Assembly: GCA_964417725.1 (NCBI GenBank)
Contig: CAYQIV010000015.1
Span: 1 to 64,000 of the forward strand
From: SHZI01 sp964417725
GTDB lineage: Bacteria > Pseudomonadota > Gammaproteobacteria > Steroidobacterales > GCA-2729495
Length of the DNA: 64,000 nt
Direction: 5' to 3'
Each line of letters begins with the position of its first letter. Position 1 is the stretch's first letter. Position numbers and translations under genes: made by a program. Shown piece after piece: positions 1 to 8,605 of the stretch. The notes beneath the pieces are model-generated. The model saw only the letters and a program-made list of their open reading frames with translations. It was not told the origin of the DNA and searched no databases.

Positions 1-555
1 GATCGCCGGGCACAGCAGGCGGCCGTTGGCCGCCATTTCATAGAGCCGGCCGACACCGGTGGTGGTTTCCTCAGAGATGCCCCGCACGTCCTTCATCAAC
101 TCGGGGTACTTGTCGTGCATGATCGCCGTCAGGTCGCCGCCGTCATCGAGGATCATGTTGGGGCGCCAGCCATCCGGGCCCTTGATGGTCTGCTCGACGC
201 ACCACCAGTATTCCTCCTCGGTTTCACCCTTCCAGGCGAACACCGGGATGCCGGCGGCGGCCACGGCAGCCGCGGCGTGGTCCTGGGTCGAGAAGATGTT
301 GCATGATGACCAGCGCACTTCCGCACCGAGTTGCACCAGGGTCTCGATCAGCACGGCGGTCTGGATCGTCATGTGCAGGCAGCCGGCGATCCGCGCGCCC
401 TTGAGGGGTTGCTGGCTGGTGTATTCCTCCCGGGTCGCCATCAGGCCGGGCATCTCCGTCTCGGCGATGCGGATTTCCTTGCGGCCCCATTCGGCCTGGG
501 CGATGTCGGCGACTTTATAGTCCTTGGGCTGGAGTACGGCGGCTTTGGTGCTCAT
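1..555 (-). CDS. ahcY: Adenosylhomocysteinase, N-terminal part (runs off window)
   Basis: Hydrolyses S-adenosylhomocysteine to adenosine and homocysteine, clearing the product of SAM-dependent methylation in the cytoplasm. The visible 185 residues start MSTKAAVLQPKDYKVADIAQ and carry the family signatures AGCLHMTIQTAVLIETL and EVRWSSCNIFSTQDHAAAA (substrate-binding domain), then EEYWWCVEQT and NMILDDGGDLT. The rest, including the NAD-binding domain, lies beyond base 1. The start is the ATG at 555, 33 bases after the metK stop, so the two form one methyl-cycle operon. The gap is too short for a SAH riboswitch. Identity is secure; the gene is incomplete only because of the window edge. Confidence 0.96.
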   Translation of the reverse strand, partial: MSTKAAVLQPKDYKVADIAQAEWGRKEIRIAETEMPGLMATREEYTSQQPLKGARIAGCLHMTIQTAVLIETLVQLGAEVRWSSCNIFSTQDHAAAAVAAAGIPVFAWKGETEEEYWWCVEQTIKGPDGWRPNMILDDGGDLTAIMHDKYPELMKDVRGISEETTTGVGRLYEMAANGRLLCPAI

Positions 556-588
556 GGTGGGCGTGTCCTCGATCCGGTGTGCGGGGGT

Positions 589-1764
589 TCAGGCGCGGGC
601 AGCGCGGCGGCGGCTGGCACCGCTGCGCAGCGCGTCGGCCTTGTCGGTCTGCTCCCAGGGGAAGGCCTCGCGGCCGAAGTGGCCGTAGGCGGCGGTGGCG
701 CGGTAGATGGGCCGGTGCAGGTCGAGCATCCGGCGGATGCCGTAGGGCGTCAGGTCAAAGTGCCTGCGCACCAGTGCTTCGAGCTTTTCGTGGGGCACGC
801 TGCCGGTGCCGAAGGTCTCGATGCTGACGGAGGTGGGTTCGGCGACACCGATGGCGTAGGACACCTGGACCTCGCAGCGGTCGGCGAGGCCGGCGGCCAC
901 GATGTTCTTGGCGACATAACGCGCCGCGTAGGCTGCCGAGCGGTCGACCTTGGTCGGGTCCTTGCCGGAGAATGCGCCGCCGCCGTGGCGGGCCATGCCG
1001 CCATAGGTGTCGACGATGATCTTGCGGCCGGTGAGGCCGCAGTCGCCCATCGGCCCGCCGATGACGAACTTGCCGGTCGGGTTGATGTGGATCTTTTTCT
1101 GCGGCAGGGCCGCGAACCACTTGCGCGGCAGCACCGGCCTGATGATCGTGTCGATGACGGCCTCGCGCAGCGCCTTCTGGCCGATGTCCGGCGCGTGCTG
1201 GGTGGACAGGACGACGGCGTCGATGCCGACGGGCCTGTCATCTTCGTAGACCATCGTCACCTGGCTCTTGGCGTCCGGCCGCAGCCAGTCGAGCTTCTTG
1301 CGGCGCACCTCGGCCTGGCGCTGTACCAGCCGGTGGGCGAGGGTGATCGGTGCCGGCATCAGCACGTCGGTCTCGCGCGCCGCGTAGCCGAACATCATTC
1401 CCTGGTCGCCGGCGCCCTGCTTGCGCTTGTCCTTGCGGCCGACCCCCTGGCTGATGTCGCCTGATTGCTTGCCGATGGCGTTGATCACGCCGCACGAGTG
1501 CCCGTCGAAGCCTTTTTCCGAGTGGTCATAGCCGATGTCGCAGATCACCTCGCGAACCAGCGCTTCGAGGTCGATCCAGGCGTGGGTCGAGATCTCGCCG
1601 GCGATCATCACGAAGCCGGTCTTGACCAGCGTTTCGCAGGCGACGCGGGCTTCGGGGTCTTCGGCGAGGATGGCATCGAGGATGGCGTCGGAGATCTGGT
1701 CGGCCATCTTGTCCGGGTGGCCTTCGGAGACGGACTCCGAGGTAAACAGTTTGCGCGTGCTCAT
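589..1764 (-). CDS. metK: S-adenosylmethionine synthetase
   Basis: Makes SAM from methionine and ATP. The protein is 391 residues, normal for the family, and starts MSTRKLFTSESVSEGHPDKM with the ATP-binding His in GHPDK. Later signatures are GAGDQGMMFGYA (around residue 117) and GGGAFSGKDPTKVDRSAAY (around 260), the two MetK family motifs. The start at 1764 fits the usual MetK N-terminus. The reading frame stays open upstream of this ATG through the antisense of tkt and beyond, but that stretch has no MetK homology. First gene of a metK-ahcY unit; a TATAAT lies about 30 bases upstream. Confidence 0.98.
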   Translation of the reverse strand: MSTRKLFTSESVSEGHPDKMADQISDAILDAILAEDPEARVACETLVKTGFVMIAGEISTHAWIDLEALVREVICDIGYDHSEKGFDGHSCGVINAIGKQSGDISQGVGRKDKRKQGAGDQGMMFGYAARETDVLMPAPITLAHRLVQRQAEVRRKKLDWLRPDAKSQVTMVYEDDRPVGIDAVVLSTQHAPDIGQKALREAVIDTIIRPVLPRKWFAALPQKKIHINPTGKFVIGGPMGDCGLTGRKIIVDTYGGMARHGGGAFSGKDPTKVDRSAAYAARYVAKNIVAAGLADRCEVQVSYAIGVAEPTSVSIETFGTGSVPHEKLEALVRRHFDLTPYGIRRMLDLHRPIYRATAAYGHFGREAFPWEQTDKADALRSGASRRRAARA

Positions 1765-1795
1765 GCGTGATCCGGTTGCTGCGGGGGAGCGGCGC

Positions 1796-1801
1796 ATTAT
1801 A
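1796..1801 (-). promoter_or_regulatory. Candidate -10 box for metK-ahcY
   Basis: A perfect TATAAT on the minus strand, about 32 bases upstream of the metK ATG, in an otherwise GC-rich gap. No good -35 box is seen 16-18 bases upstream, so this is a motif match only. Confidence 0.45.
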
Positions 1802-1892
1802 GACACATGGATCCGGGACGTCGTCGGCGCACCGGTTTGCATGCGGGCTGCGCGTGTTCGCGTGTGCCGCGGGCGCCCTGACCGCCAGCCGG

Positions 1893-1921
1893 TTGCGGCC
1901 ATGCCGGGCTTACGCGACAAT
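1893..1921 (+). promoter_or_regulatory. Candidate promoter for the tkt-gap-pgk-pyk operon
   Basis: TTGCGG at 1893-1898 and GACAAT at 1916-1921 with a 17-base spacer, each matching the sigma-70 consensus at four of six positions. It lies 65 bases upstream of the tkt start, in the divergent metK/tkt gap. Motif inference only. Confidence 0.4.
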
Positions 1922-1986
1922 GCCGGGCCGTTTTCCGCGGAAACACCCGCGGTTTCCCCGAACATGATCTCCCTGGCGCGGGTGCA

Positions 1987-4020
1987 ATGACCACGACAAG
2001 CAACATGATGCCCCCGGCCGCCGCGCGCCGGACCCTGGCAAATGCCATCCGTGCGCTCGCCATGGATGCCGTCGAGCAGGCGAAATCCGGCCACCCCGGC
2101 ATGCCGATGGGCATGGCCGATATCGCCGAAGTGCTGTGGAACGACTTCCTCAGCCACAACCCGGGCAATCCCCGCTGGGTCAACCGCGACCGCTTCGTGC
2201 TGTCCAACGGTCACGGCTCGATGCTGCTCTATGCCCTGCTGCACCTGTCGGGCTATCCGCTGACACTCGAAGACCTGCGCGCCTTTCGCCAGTTCGGCTC
2301 GCATACCGCCGGCCATCCGGAACGCGATGTTGCGCTCGGCATCGAGACCACCACCGGCCCGCTGGGGCAGGGTGTTGCCAACGCCGTGGGCATGGCGCTC
2401 GCGGAAAAACTCCTCGCCGAGCGCTTCAACCGGCCGGGTTTCCCCATCGTCGACCACCACACCTACGTGTTCCTCGGCGACGGCTGTCTCATGGAGGGGA
2501 TTTCCCAGGAAGCGGCTTCGCTGGCCGGCACGCTGCGCCTCGGCAAGCTGGTCTGCCTCTATGACGACAACGGCATCTCCATCGATGGCGAGGTGGCCAA
2601 CTGGTTCGCCGACGACACCCCGGCGCGTTTCCGTGCCTGTGGCTGGCACGTCATCGCCGGGGTCGACGGCCACGACCCGGAGGCCATCCATGCGGCGATT
2701 GCCGAGGCCCGCACCCGCACCGACCAGCCCTCGTTGATCTGCTGCCGCACGGTGATCGGTTTCGGTGCGCCAAACGTGCAGGGCACGGAGGCCACCCACG
2801 GCGCGCCGCTCGGTGCCGCTGAAGTGGCCGCGGCCCGCGCGCACCTGGGCTGGACGGCAGCGCCGTTCGAGATCCCGGCCGAGGTCCGCGCCGGGTGGGA
2901 TGCCCGCGTTGCCGGCGCGCACCGCGAGGCGCAGTGGCACGAGATGCTTGCCGGGTATCGCAGCGCATGGCCGGAACTGGCTGCCGAGTTCGAGCGGCGC
3001 ATGGCCGGTACGTTGCCCGCCGAGTGGCCGGCACGGGTGGCGGATGCGCTGGCTGCCGCCATCGCTGATGGCAGCGCCAAGGCCACGCGCAAGGCCTCGC
3101 AGGATGCGCTCAATGCGCTGGCGCCGGCGCTGCCCGAACTGTTCGGCGGTTCGGCCGACCTGACCGGCTCGAACCTCACCAACCACCGCGGTTCGGTTGC
3201 CGTGACGCCGGATTCGGCCGCGGGCAACTACCTGTCGTGGGGCGTGCGCGAGTTCGGCATGGCCGCCGCCCTCAACGGCATGGCGCTGCACGGGGGGTTC
3301 ATCGCCTACGGCGGCACCTTCCTCGTCTTCTCCGACTATGCGCGCAATGCCCTGCGCATGGCGGCGCTGATGGGGGTCCAGGCCATCCATGTCTTCAGCC
3401 ACGATTCCATCGGCCTTGGCGAGGACGGACCGACGCACCAGCCGGTCGAGCACCTCGCGAGCCTGCGCGTCATGCCCAACATGAGCGTGTGGCGGCCTTG
3501 TGACACCGTCGAGACGCTGGTCGCCTGGCAGGACGCCATCGAGCGCCGCGACGGGCCGACGAGCCTGGTCCTGACGCGCCAGAATGTGCCGCCGCAGGCG
3601 CGCACGCCGGCGCAGGTCGAGGCGATCCGCCGCGGGGGCTACATCCTGCGCGACGCCACCTCCCCCGACGTGATCCTCATCGCCACCGGTTCCGAGGTGG
3701 CGCTGGCGATGGCCGCGGCCGAACTCGTCGCGGCGCGCGGTCATGCGGTCCGCGTGGTGTCGATGCCGAACACGACGCGCTTCGCGGCGCAGCCCGCCGA
3801 ATGGCGCGACCACGTCCTGCCGCCGGCGATCACGGCCAGGGTGGCCGTCGAGGCCGGCGTCGCCGAGCCGTGGTATCGCTGGGTGGGGCCGTCCGGACGT
3901 ATCATCGGCATCGACGGCTTCGGCCGCTCGGCACCGGCCGGCGCGCTGTTCCGCCACTATGGTTTCACTGCGGAGAACGTCGCGGCAAATGCCCTGGCCC
4001 TGTTGCCGGGGGGGCAGTGA
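1987..4020 (+). CDS. tkt: Transketolase
   Basis: Thiamine-diphosphate enzyme that moves two-carbon ketol units between sugar phosphates in the pentose phosphate (or Calvin) pathway. At 677 residues it has the normal length. The N-terminal half has SGHPGMPMGMADIAEVLW and the cofactor motif GDGCLMEGISQEAASLAG (around 155-172). The central pyrimidine-binding domain has LPELFGGSADLTGSN and the substrate-binding segment HDSIGLGEDGPTHQPVEHL (around 475-493). It heads a four-gene run in one direction with gap, pgk and pyk, 76 bases ahead of gap. The gene order matches carbon-metabolism clusters of many gammaproteobacteria, in which fba often follows; no fba is present here. Confidence 0.97.
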   Translation: MTTTSNMMPPAAARRTLANAIRALAMDAVEQAKSGHPGMPMGMADIAEVLWNDFLSHNPGNPRWVNRDRFVLSNGHGSMLLYALLHLSGYPLTLEDLRAFRQFGSHTAGHPERDVALGIETTTGPLGQGVANAVGMALAEKLLAERFNRPGFPIVDHHTYVFLGDGCLMEGISQEAASLAGTLRLGKLVCLYDDNGISIDGEVANWFADDTPARFRACGWHVIAGVDGHDPEAIHAAIAEARTRTDQPSLICCRTVIGFGAPNVQGTEATHGAPLGAAEVAAARAHLGWTAAPFEIPAEVRAGWDARVAGAHREAQWHEMLAGYRSAWPELAAEFERRMAGTLPAEWPARVADALAAAIADGSAKATRKASQDALNALAPALPELFGGSADLTGSNLTNHRGSVAVTPDSAAGNYLSWGVREFGMAAALNGMALHGGFIAYGGTFLVFSDYARNALRMAALMGVQAIHVFSHDSIGLGEDGPTHQPVEHLASLRVMPNMSVWRPCDTVETLVAWQDAIERRDGPTSLVLTRQNVPPQARTPAQVEAIRRGGYILRDATSPDVILIATGSEVALAMAAAELVAARGHAVRVVSMPNTTRFAAQPAEWRDHVLPPAITARVAVEAGVAEPWYRWVGPSGRIIGIDGFGRSAPAGALFRHYGFTAENVAANALALLPGGQ

Positions 4021-4096
4021 TCCGCCGGATGACGAGGACCGGAAACCTCGCCATCCGCCAGACCCCGGGGTTGCAGTTTTCAAGGGAGTACGACCC

Positions 4097-5107
4097 ATGC
4101 CAGTCAAGGTTGCCATCAACGGTTACGGGCGCATCGGCCGCAATGTGCTGCGCGCCCTCTACGAGTCGGGCCGCACCGGCGAGATCCGCATCGTCGCCAT
4201 CAACGATCTCGGCGATGCCGCCACCAACGCCCACCTGACCCGTCACGACACGGCACACGGCCGGTTCCCGGGCACCGTGGTCGTGGATGGCGACAGCATG
4301 GTCGTCAACGGCGACCGCATCCGTGTCGTCGCCGAGCGCAATCCGGCAGCGCTGCCGTGGCGCGAACTCGGCGTCGATGTGGTCCTCGAGTGCACCGGGC
4401 TTTTCACCAGCAAGGAAAAGGCCGCGGCCCACCTCCAGGCCGGTGCGCGCAAGGTGGTGATCTCGGCGCCCGGTGGCAAGGATGTCGACGCGACCGTCGT
4501 CTACGGCGTCAACCACCAGGTGCTGCGCGGCGAGCACACCGTGATCTCCAATGCCTCGTGCACCACCAATTGCCTGGCGCCGCTGGTCAAGCCGCTGCAC
4601 GACGGGCTCGGCGTGGTCCAGGGGCTGATGACGACGATCCACGCCTACACCAACGACCAGGTCCTGACCGACGTCTACCACAGCGACCTGCGCCGGGCGC
4701 GCTCGGCCACCCAGTCGATGATCCCGACCAAGACCGGCGCCGCCTCGGCGGTCGGTCTGGTGCTGCCCGAACTCAACGGCAAGCTCGACGGTTTCGCCAT
4801 GCGCGTGCCGACCATCAACGTCTCGGTCGTCGACCTGACCTTCACCGCGGCGCGCGCCACCACCGTCGAGGAGGTCAACGGCCTCGTCAAGGCGGCCGCC
4901 GAAGGCCCGCTGAAGGGCATCCTCGGCTACAACACCGAGCCGCTGGTGTCGGTGGATTTCAACCACGACCCGCGCAGTTCGGTCTTCGACGCCACGCAGA
5001 CGCGGGTCATCGGCGGCACGCTGGTCAAGGTGCTCAGCTGGTACGACAACGAGTGGGGGTTCTCCAACCGCATGCTCGACACGACCCTGGCCCTGGTCGC
5101 CGCCTGA
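4097..5107 (+). CDS. gap: Glyceraldehyde-3-phosphate dehydrogenase, type I
   Basis: Converts glyceraldehyde-3-phosphate, NAD and phosphate to 1,3-bisphosphoglycerate. The 336-residue protein starts MPVKVAINGYGRIGRNVLRA (Rossmann GxGxxG). An Asp follows in VAINDLGD, favouring NAD over NADP. The catalytic cysteine is in NASCTTNCLAPLVKPLHD (around residue 155), and WYDNEWGFSNRM is near the C-terminus. AAGGGAGTA precedes the ATG by about 7 bases. The active-site context resembles GapA/CbbG rather than erythrose-4-phosphate dehydrogenase (Epd), although the RHDTAHG segment is shared by both, so Epd side activity cannot be excluded. It is followed 14 bases later by pgk. Confidence 0.96.
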   Translation: MPVKVAINGYGRIGRNVLRALYESGRTGEIRIVAINDLGDAATNAHLTRHDTAHGRFPGTVVVDGDSMVVNGDRIRVVAERNPAALPWRELGVDVVLECTGLFTSKEKAAAHLQAGARKVVISAPGGKDVDATVVYGVNHQVLRGEHTVISNASCTTNCLAPLVKPLHDGLGVVQGLMTTIHAYTNDQVLTDVYHSDLRRARSATQSMIPTKTGAASAVGLVLPELNGKLDGFAMRVPTINVSVVDLTFTAARATTVEEVNGLVKAAAEGPLKGILGYNTEPLVSVDFNHDPRSSVFDATQTRVIGGTLVKVLSWYDNEWGFSNRMLDTTLALVAA

Positions 5108-5121
5108 GGAAACGCTGCCCG

Positions 5122-6312
5122 ATGCGTACCCGTCCCCTGAAACTGCGGCGCATGGGCGATGTGCCCCTGGCAGGCCGTCGCGTCATGATCCGCGTCGACT
5201 TCAACGTGCCGGTCAAGGACGGTGTCGTGACCAGCGACGCACGCATCAGGGCCGCGCTGCCGACCATCCGCGAAGCCCTCGAGCGGGGCGCCGGCGTCAT
5301 CCTGCTGTCGCACCTCGGCCGCCCCGTGGCGGGGGTGCATGACCCGGCGTTGTCGCTCAAGCCGGTTGCGCGCCGCCTCGGGGAACTGCTCGGCCGCCAC
5401 GTGCCGCTCATCGTCGAGTGGCTCGACGGCTTTCCGCTCGCCGGTGGCGAGGTCGTCCTGTGCGAGAACGTGCGCTTCAACGCCGGCGAGAAACAGGACG
5501 ATCCCGCGCTGGCGCGGCGCATGGCCGCGCTGTGCGATGTCTTCGTGATGGACGCCTTCGGCACGGCGCACCGTGCCGAGGCCAGCACCCACGGTGTCAT
5601 CCGCCATGCGCCCACGGCCTGTGCCGGGCCGCTGCTGGTCGCCGAGCTGGAGGCGCTGGAACGCGCCCTGCGTGCGCCGAAGCGGCCGCTGCTCGCCATC
5701 GTCGGGGGCTCGAAGGTCTCGACCAAGCTCACCGTGCTGCGCCAGCTCGTGAAGAAGGTCGATCAGCTCATCGTCGGCGGCGGCATCGCCAACACCTTCA
5801 TCGCCGCGGCCGGTCACGCGATCGGCGGCTCGCTGTGCGAGAAAGAACTCATCGCCGAGGCGCGGCGGCTGATGGCTTCCGGCGTGCACATCCCGTTGCC
5901 GGTCGATGTCGTCGTCGGCACATCGGTGAGCCGCAGTGCGCGGGCTGTGGTGCGCGCCGTGGACGCCGTGCGCGATGGCGAGCTGATCCTCGACATCGGT
6001 CCGCGCACGGCCGCGCAGTATGCCGGGCTGCTGGCCAAGGCCGGCACCATCGTCTGGAACGGTCCCGTCGGCGTTTTCGAGATCGACCAGTTCGGCGCCG
6101 GCACGCGACGTGTCGCCGAGGCCGTGGCCCGCTCGCCGGCCTTCAGCCTGGCCGGCGGTGGCGACACCCTGGCGGCGTTGCAGAAGTATGGCCTGACGGC
6201 GCGGATGTCCTGCGTGTCGACCGGTGGCGGGGCGTTCCTGGAGTTCATCGAGGGCAAGACGTTGCCCGCCGTGGCGGCGCTCGAGGCCCGCTGCGGTGCG
6301 GCCCGCCGCTGA
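5122..6312 (+). CDS. pgk: Phosphoglycerate kinase
   Basis: Transfers phosphate between 1,3-bisphosphoglycerate and ADP in glycolysis and gluconeogenesis. The protein has 396 residues, close to the usual 390-400. It carries RRVMIRVDFNVPVKDG near the N-terminus, LLSHLGRP for substrate binding, and LLAIVGGSKVSTKLTVL and QLIVGGGIANTFIAA at the domain interface. Near the C-terminus are IVWNGPVGVFEIDQF and the nucleotide-binding GGGDTLAAL. There is a short basic extension before the conserved core (MRTRPLKLRRMGDVPLAG). It lies 3 bases before pyk, implying cotranscription and probably shared translation. Confidence 0.97.
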   Translation: MRTRPLKLRRMGDVPLAGRRVMIRVDFNVPVKDGVVTSDARIRAALPTIREALERGAGVILLSHLGRPVAGVHDPALSLKPVARRLGELLGRHVPLIVEWLDGFPLAGGEVVLCENVRFNAGEKQDDPALARRMAALCDVFVMDAFGTAHRAEASTHGVIRHAPTACAGPLLVAELEALERALRAPKRPLLAIVGGSKVSTKLTVLRQLVKKVDQLIVGGGIANTFIAAAGHAIGGSLCEKELIAEARRLMASGVHIPLPVDVVVGTSVSRSARAVVRAVDAVRDGELILDIGPRTAAQYAGLLAKAGTIVWNGPVGVFEIDQFGAGTRRVAEAVARSPAFSLAGGGDTLAALQKYGLTARMSCVSTGGGAFLEFIEGKTLPAVAALEARCGAARR

Positions 6313-6315
6313 GGC

Positions 6316-7746
6316 ATGCGCAGAACCAAGATCATCGCCACGCTCGGGCCGTCGACCGACGGCCCCGAGAACCTCGAAAAACTGCTGCGGGCCGGTGTCG
6401 ATGTCGTGCGGATCAATTTTTCGCATGGCGGCTGGGACCTGCGCGCACGGCGCCTGGCCGAAGTGCGGGCGGTGGCGGCACGCCTCGGCAGGTATGTCGC
6501 GGTGCTCGGCGACCTGCAGGGGCCGAAGATCCGCATCTGCCGCTTCACGGCCGGCTGGGTCGATCTCGCCGAAAACCAGCCGTTCTTCCTCGACCCGGCG
6601 CTGCCCGCCGATGCCGGTACGGTCGAGGGCGTCGGTGTCGCCTACCCCGGCCTGTGCGCCGATGTGTCTCCGGGCGATGTGCTGCTGCTCGACGACGGCT
6701 TCATCGTCCTGGAAGCGCTGCGTATCGAGGGCTCGCGCATCCACTGCCGGGTCATCCAGGCTGGCCGCCTGTCCGACAACAAGGGCATCAACCTGCGCGG
6801 CGGTGGCCTGTCGGCGCCGGCCCTCAGCGATCGCGACCGTGACGACCTGCGCAAGGCAGCGGAGTACGGCTTCGACTGGATCGCGGTGTCTTTCGTGCAG
6901 CGCGCCGAGGACATCATCGAGTCGCGCGACATCCACCAGCAGGCCGGCGGCCAGGCGCGCCTCGTTGCCAAGATCGAACGCGCCGAGGCCATCGCCAACC
7001 TCGAGTCGATCATCGAGGCCTCGGATGCCGTCATGGTCGCCCGCGGCGACCTCGGCGTCGAGATGGGCTATGCCGAGCTGACCGGCCTGCAGAAGAAAAT
7101 CCTCACCCTGACCCGTGCCAAGCACAAGGTGGCGATCACGGCGACGCAGATGATGGAGTCGATGATCCACAGCAAGGTGCCGACCCGTGCCGAGGTGTCG
7201 GATGTCGCCAATGCCGTCATCGACGGCACCGATGCCGTGATGCTTTCGGCAGAGACCGCGGTCGGCGATTACCCGGACAGGGCGGTGGCGGCCATGGCCG
7301 AAGTCTGCGTCGGTGCCGAAAGCTACTACTCGACGATCAGCGCCGACCGCGAGAACGCCGGTGGCCGTTTCGAGCGGGTCGATGAGGCCATCGCCATGGC
7401 GGTCATGTATGCGGCCAACCACCTCGACGTCCGCGCCATCATCGCCCTGACGGAGTCGGGCTCGACGGCGCTGTGGATGTCGCGGATCCGTTCCGACATT
7501 CCGATCTTCGCCTTCACCCGCCACGAGGTCACCTTGCGGCGGGTCGCGCTGTACCGGGGTGTCTATCCCGTGTCCTTCGACATCACCCACACGGATGCGC
7601 GGCGGGTCTACCAGCAGGTCTTCCAGACATTGCTGTCCACGGGCTACGTCAACGAGGGGGATCTGGTGATCGTCACCAAGGGTGAGCTGACCGGCGTCAC
7701 CGGGCGCACCAACTCGATGCGCATCCTGCGCGTGACCAGCCAGTGA
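6316..7746 (+). CDS. pyk: Pyruvate kinase
   Basis: Makes pyruvate and ATP from phosphoenolpyruvate and ADP. The 476-residue protein starts MRRTKIIATLGPSTDGPENL. It contains VDVVRINFSHGGWDLR, LGDLQGPKIRICRF and the active-site segment VMVARGDLGVEMGYAELT. After it come QMMESMIHSKVPTRAEVSDV and DAVMLSAETAVGDYPDRAV, followed by a C-terminal domain (about 345-476) for allosteric control. The length and sequence are closest to the PykA type common in gammaproteobacteria. It is the last gene of the tkt-gap-pgk-pyk run. No fructose-bisphosphate aldolase gene follows, unlike in many relatives. Confidence 0.96.
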   Translation: MRRTKIIATLGPSTDGPENLEKLLRAGVDVVRINFSHGGWDLRARRLAEVRAVAARLGRYVAVLGDLQGPKIRICRFTAGWVDLAENQPFFLDPALPADAGTVEGVGVAYPGLCADVSPGDVLLLDDGFIVLEALRIEGSRIHCRVIQAGRLSDNKGINLRGGGLSAPALSDRDRDDLRKAAEYGFDWIAVSFVQRAEDIIESRDIHQQAGGQARLVAKIERAEAIANLESIIEASDAVMVARGDLGVEMGYAELTGLQKKILTLTRAKHKVAITATQMMESMIHSKVPTRAEVSDVANAVIDGTDAVMLSAETAVGDYPDRAVAAMAEVCVGAESYYSTISADRENAGGRFERVDEAIAMAVMYAANHLDVRAIIALTESGSTALWMSRIRSDIPIFAFTRHEVTLRRVALYRGVYPVSFDITHTDARRVYQQVFQTLLSTGYVNEGDLVIVTKGELTGVTGRTNSMRILRVTSQ

Positions 7747-7789
7747 TCAGGCGCGCGTGACGCACGGCGGTCGCGTCGCACGGCATGGC

Positions 7790-7795
7790 TATACT
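7790..7795 (+). promoter_or_regulatory. Candidate -10 box for the gene at 7840
   Basis: TATACT, five of six matches to the sigma-70 -10 box, about 45 bases upstream of the next start. No convincing -35 box is visible. Confidence 0.3.
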
Positions 7796-7839
7796 CGGCC
7801 GCGTACGGGATCACGGGCAAGCCCGGGGAGGGTAGGGTG

Positions 7840-8595
7840 ATGATGCGCAGGCTGTTGGCGGTGGGCGTCGCGGCGGTGGCCATGGCCGGGCCGTTGCCCG
7901 CGGCCGATGAAGGCGTGGTGCTGGTGGTCGGCGCCGGCGGTCGCACGGGCCAGGAAGTCGTTGCCGCGGCCCGGGCGGCTGGCCATGCCGTGCGTGCGCT
8001 GGTGCGTGACGGGTCGCAGGCCGGGTTCCCCGACGGCGTGACGGTGGTCCGCGGCGACGTGCGCGATCCGGCCAGTCTCGCGGCGGCGATGCGCGGCGCC
8101 CGCCATGTGATCTCGGCGATCGGCGCCGGTCGCGGCGAGGCCGGCAATGGCCCGGAACAGGTCGATTACCGTGGCGTCGCCAACCTGGCCGATGCCGCGG
8201 CTGCGGCCGGCGTCCAGCACTTCGTGCTGGTGTCCTCGGCCGGGGTCACGCGCGAGGACCACATCCTCAACAAGATGTTCGACAACGTCCTGAAGTGGAA
8301 GGCCAGGGGAGAGGATGCGCTGCGCGCCAGCGGCGTCGGCTACACCATCGTCCGCCCCGGCGGGCTGACCAACGCCCCCGGCGGCCAGAAAGGCGTCCGG
8401 CTCGTGCAGGGTGACAGCGACACCGGCTACATCGCCCGTGCCGATGTCGCGCGGGTCTGCGTCGCGGCGCTGTCCTCGGCGGCGGCCCGCGGTCGCACCT
8501 TTGAGGTCTTCAACGCCGACGTGCCGCCCCCGCAGGACTGGGACGCACTGTTCGCCCCGCTGGCCGCCGACGCGCCCGCTGTCGCCGCGCCATGA
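7840..8595 (+). CDS. NAD(P)-binding (atypical SDR) protein with a signal peptide
   Basis: The core from about residue 23 is an atypical short-chain dehydrogenase/NAD(P)-binding family protein. It has VVGAGGRTGQEVV for the dinucleotide, VTVVRGDVRDPASLAAAM, HFVLVSSAGVT and YTIVRPGGLTN, as in the NmrA/SDR_a5 type. These proteins act on a wide range of substrates, so the reaction is unknown. Before the core is a secretory leader, with MMRRLLAVGVAAVAMAG then PLPAADE, so the product may be periplasmic, which is odd for a cofactor-binding Rossmann fold. GTG 7837, ATG 7840 and ATG 7843 compete as starts; GGGGAGG at 7826-7832 suits 7840 best. It ends 10 bases before the membrane protein gene. Confidence 0.75.
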   Translation: MMRRLLAVGVAAVAMAGPLPAADEGVVLVVGAGGRTGQEVVAAARAAGHAVRALVRDGSQAGFPDGVTVVRGDVRDPASLAAAMRGARHVISAIGAGRGEAGNGPEQVDYRGVANLADAAAAAGVQHFVLVSSAGVTREDHILNKMFDNVLKWKARGEDALRASGVGYTIVRPGGLTNAPGGQKGVRLVQGDSDTGYIARADVARVCVAALSSAAARGRTFEVFNADVPPPQDWDALFAPLAADAPAVAAP

Positions 8596-8605
8596 TGACG
8601 GCTTG

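Noticed and set aside
556..588. Possible SAH riboswitch before ahcY.
   Set aside because: The metK-ahcY gap is only 33 bases, too short for the known SAH riboswitch, and no matching stem pattern is seen.
1765..4119. The metK reading frame stays open upstream for about 785 further codons on the minus strand.
   Set aside because: It runs antisense through tkt and into the start of gap, has no family similarity, and MetK has a conserved N-terminus at 1764. Long antisense frames are expected in GC-rich genes.
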